From positions 1 through 6,982 of the forward strand of contig RFMT01000381.1 of assembly GCA_009927565.1 (NCBI GenBank): 6,982 nucleotides of DNA, given 5' to 3'. The notes beneath the pieces were generated by a model. The model was not told the DNA's origin. It saw only the letters and a list, made by a program, of their open reading frames with translations, and ran no database searches. This document shows positions 6,910 to 6,982 of the stretch, one piece after another. Each line of letters begins with the position of its first letter. Within the stretch, counting starts at the first letter, position 1. A program made the position numbers and the translations under genes. This DNA is from Acidimicrobiia bacterium. Lineage in GTDB: Bacteria; Actinomycetota; Acidimicrobiia; Acidimicrobiales; Ilumatobacteraceae.

Positions 6910-6982
6910 TTTTTTACCATGAATTCGTTCAATCGCCCCGCACTTGCATCGGCGAGACGAGCCCGCACACGCATGCCGCTCT
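6906..6982 (-). CDS. 3' end of an unidentified gene, overlapping dapC
   Basis: Reading in from the right edge on the minus strand, one frame gives 24 codons ending in ARLADASAGRLNEFMVKK and a TGA at 6906-6908. This stop shares bases with the dapC ATG (ATGA), the usual sign of a coupled upstream gene. The basic, helix-like tail looks like a normal protein C-terminus, but it is too short to assign a family. Of the other two minus frames, one stops early (about 6930); the other is open but gives an implausible Cys/Arg-rich extension of DapC. The last sense codons contain seven A in a row (6909-6915). The gene is supported only by its overlap and its codon-like appearance. Confidence 0.55.
   Translation of the reverse strand, partial: SGMRVRARLADASAGRLNEFMVKK

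Noticed and set aside
1..6982. Defence island, toxin-antitoxin, CRISPR array or mobile element
   Set aside because: No direct-repeat arrays, transposase, integrase, nuclease or toxin-like genes; all genes fit metabolic, regulatory or envelope families.

Overview
The window looks like a piece of a compact bacterial chromosome, most likely an actinobacterium. The best clue is the dapC gene, whose product has the actinobacterial type of succinyldiaminopimelate transaminase sequence (PLP-lysine motif SLSKRSNLAGLRVGF). The LexA tail, the kinase/CrtC-like pair and the sulfatase also fit that group. Base composition is moderate and even across the window. An acidimicrobial or other streamlined aquatic lineage is plausible, but this placement is inference. 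Genes are packed very tightly: the six gaps total about 87 bases, and one junction is a 4-base ATGA overlap. There are no tRNAs, rRNAs, CRISPR arrays, insertion sequences or other mobile-element genes.

Layout. (1) Bases 1-484, plus strand: C-terminal 160 codons of the SOS repressor LexA, cut by the left edge. (2) Bases 494-4525, minus strand: a three-gene cluster read in the order APH/ecdysteroid-kinase-like phosphotransferase, then CrtC/AttH-like (DUF7064/7065-type) protein, then a SdsA1/BDS1-type metallo-beta-lactamase alkyl sulfatase. The sulfatase is broken by a one-base deletion around 2095. Re-inserting one base restores a full-length, well-conserved 634-residue enzyme. (3) Bases 4549-5031, plus strand: a GNAT N-acetyltransferase, divergent from the kinase across only 23 bases. 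(4) Bases 5044-6982, minus strand: the 3' end of an unidentified gene, then dapC, then a SIMPL-domain (DUF541) predicted lipoprotein, likely one transcript.

How the genes may work together. Only the lysine/peptidoglycan step (DapC) and the SOS repressor (LexA) have well-defined roles. The kinase, CrtC-like protein and sulfatase share strand and spacing, so they may jointly process a hydroxylated or sulfated hydrophobic compound (alkyl sulfate, sterol or similar lipid). That is inference from co-location. The features most worth checking are the sulfatase frameshift, the cluster's substrate, and the 23-base symmetrical divergent start region. I see no convincing new defence or mobile system here.
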